Shown here in pieces: positions 63,882 through 64,000 of a stretch of 64,000 nucleotides of DNA (its first letter is position 1; each line of letters opens with the position of its first letter). The stretch is from Carboxydothermus hydrogenoformans Z-2901 (lineage in GTDB: Bacteria > Bacillota > Z-2901 > Carboxydothermales > Carboxydothermaceae), in NCBI RefSeq assembly GCF_000012865.1, contig NC_007503.1:1586001-1650000 (forward strand), given 5' to 3'. Under the pieces are notes generated by a model, which worked only from the letters and a program-made list of their open reading frames with translations, ran no database searches and was not told the origin of the DNA. The position numbers and the translations under genes were made by a program.

Positions 63882-64000
63882 CCATATCCCCACCTGTAAT
63901 CTATTTAAAGCTTTTTTAATTAGGGACAGGTCCTGCGGCCTAAAATAACCGCCGGCAGGAGCCGGCCCTACAGGAACTGTGGTCAGTAGTCAGTAGAAGT

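Noticed and set aside
63894-64000. Possible repeat or gene at the right edge
   Set aside because: Only a short tandem GTCAGTA-like duplication and GC-rich bases are visible; the region is cut by the window edge and supports no call.

Overview
The window is the chromosome of a thermophilic, strictly anaerobic, CO-oxidising, hydrogen-evolving Firmicute. Gene content and order (a complete cooC-cooM-K-L-X-U-H-hypA-cooF-cooS cluster behind a heme-type CooA regulator, futalosine menaquinone genes, selA/selB, codY, polC) point strongly to Carboxydothermus hydrogenoformans or a very close relative. That name is inferred from gene content, not from a database search. All genes but one (a DedA-family protein) lie on the minus strand, many overlap by 1-11 nt, and TTG/GTG starts are common. 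I see no tRNA or rRNA gene, CRISPR array or intact insertion sequence.

Region 1 (1-15100) is a core operon block, read from right to left: codY; rpsB with its own promoter, structured leader and terminator; tsf with its own promoter; pyrH; frr; a 71-aa conserved protein; a 2[4Fe-4S] ferredoxin; then uppS, cdsA, an AI-2E permease, dxr, rseP, ispG, proS, a GT2 glycosyltransferase, an MgtC protein and the 5' part of polC. Region 2 (15100-23320) is hslUV, xerC, trmFO, topA, dprA and an isolated LigD-type polymerase domain. Region 3 (23400-28850) holds flavoproteins, a cysteine-tailed unknown protein, an unlisted 35-codon ORF, selB and selA.

Region 4 (28830-36130) is a menaquinone cluster: mqnE, mqnA, mqnC, a UbiA prenyltransferase, a UbiD decarboxylase, a MenG methyltransferase and a degenerate polyprenyl synthase-like protein, followed upstream by speD. 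Region 5 (36320-42570) is an apparent operon recD2, GT4 glycosyltransferase, membrane phosphoesterase-like protein, FAH-family hydrolase. Region 6 (42650-46720) has a short hybrid-cluster protein, an M29 aminopeptidase, a QueG-like iron-sulfur protein and DedA.

Region 7 (46720-59910) is the most interesting. The CO cluster converts CO and water to CO2 and H2 through CooS, CooF and an energy-converting hydrogenase (CooMKLXUH). Its main promoter looks like a textbook class II activator promoter: a perfect TGTCG-N6-CGACA CooA site is centred at -41.5 from a TATAGT-driven start. The same DNA forms the hairpin of cooA's own terminator. The cluster is flanked by about 29-bp direct repeats. One overlaps the end of glpC and the other is an intact terminator 12.7 kb away next to decayed genes, which suggests the cluster was inserted behind glpC. 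Region 8 (59910-63880) is glpABC, an anaerobic glycerol-3-phosphate dehydrogenase.
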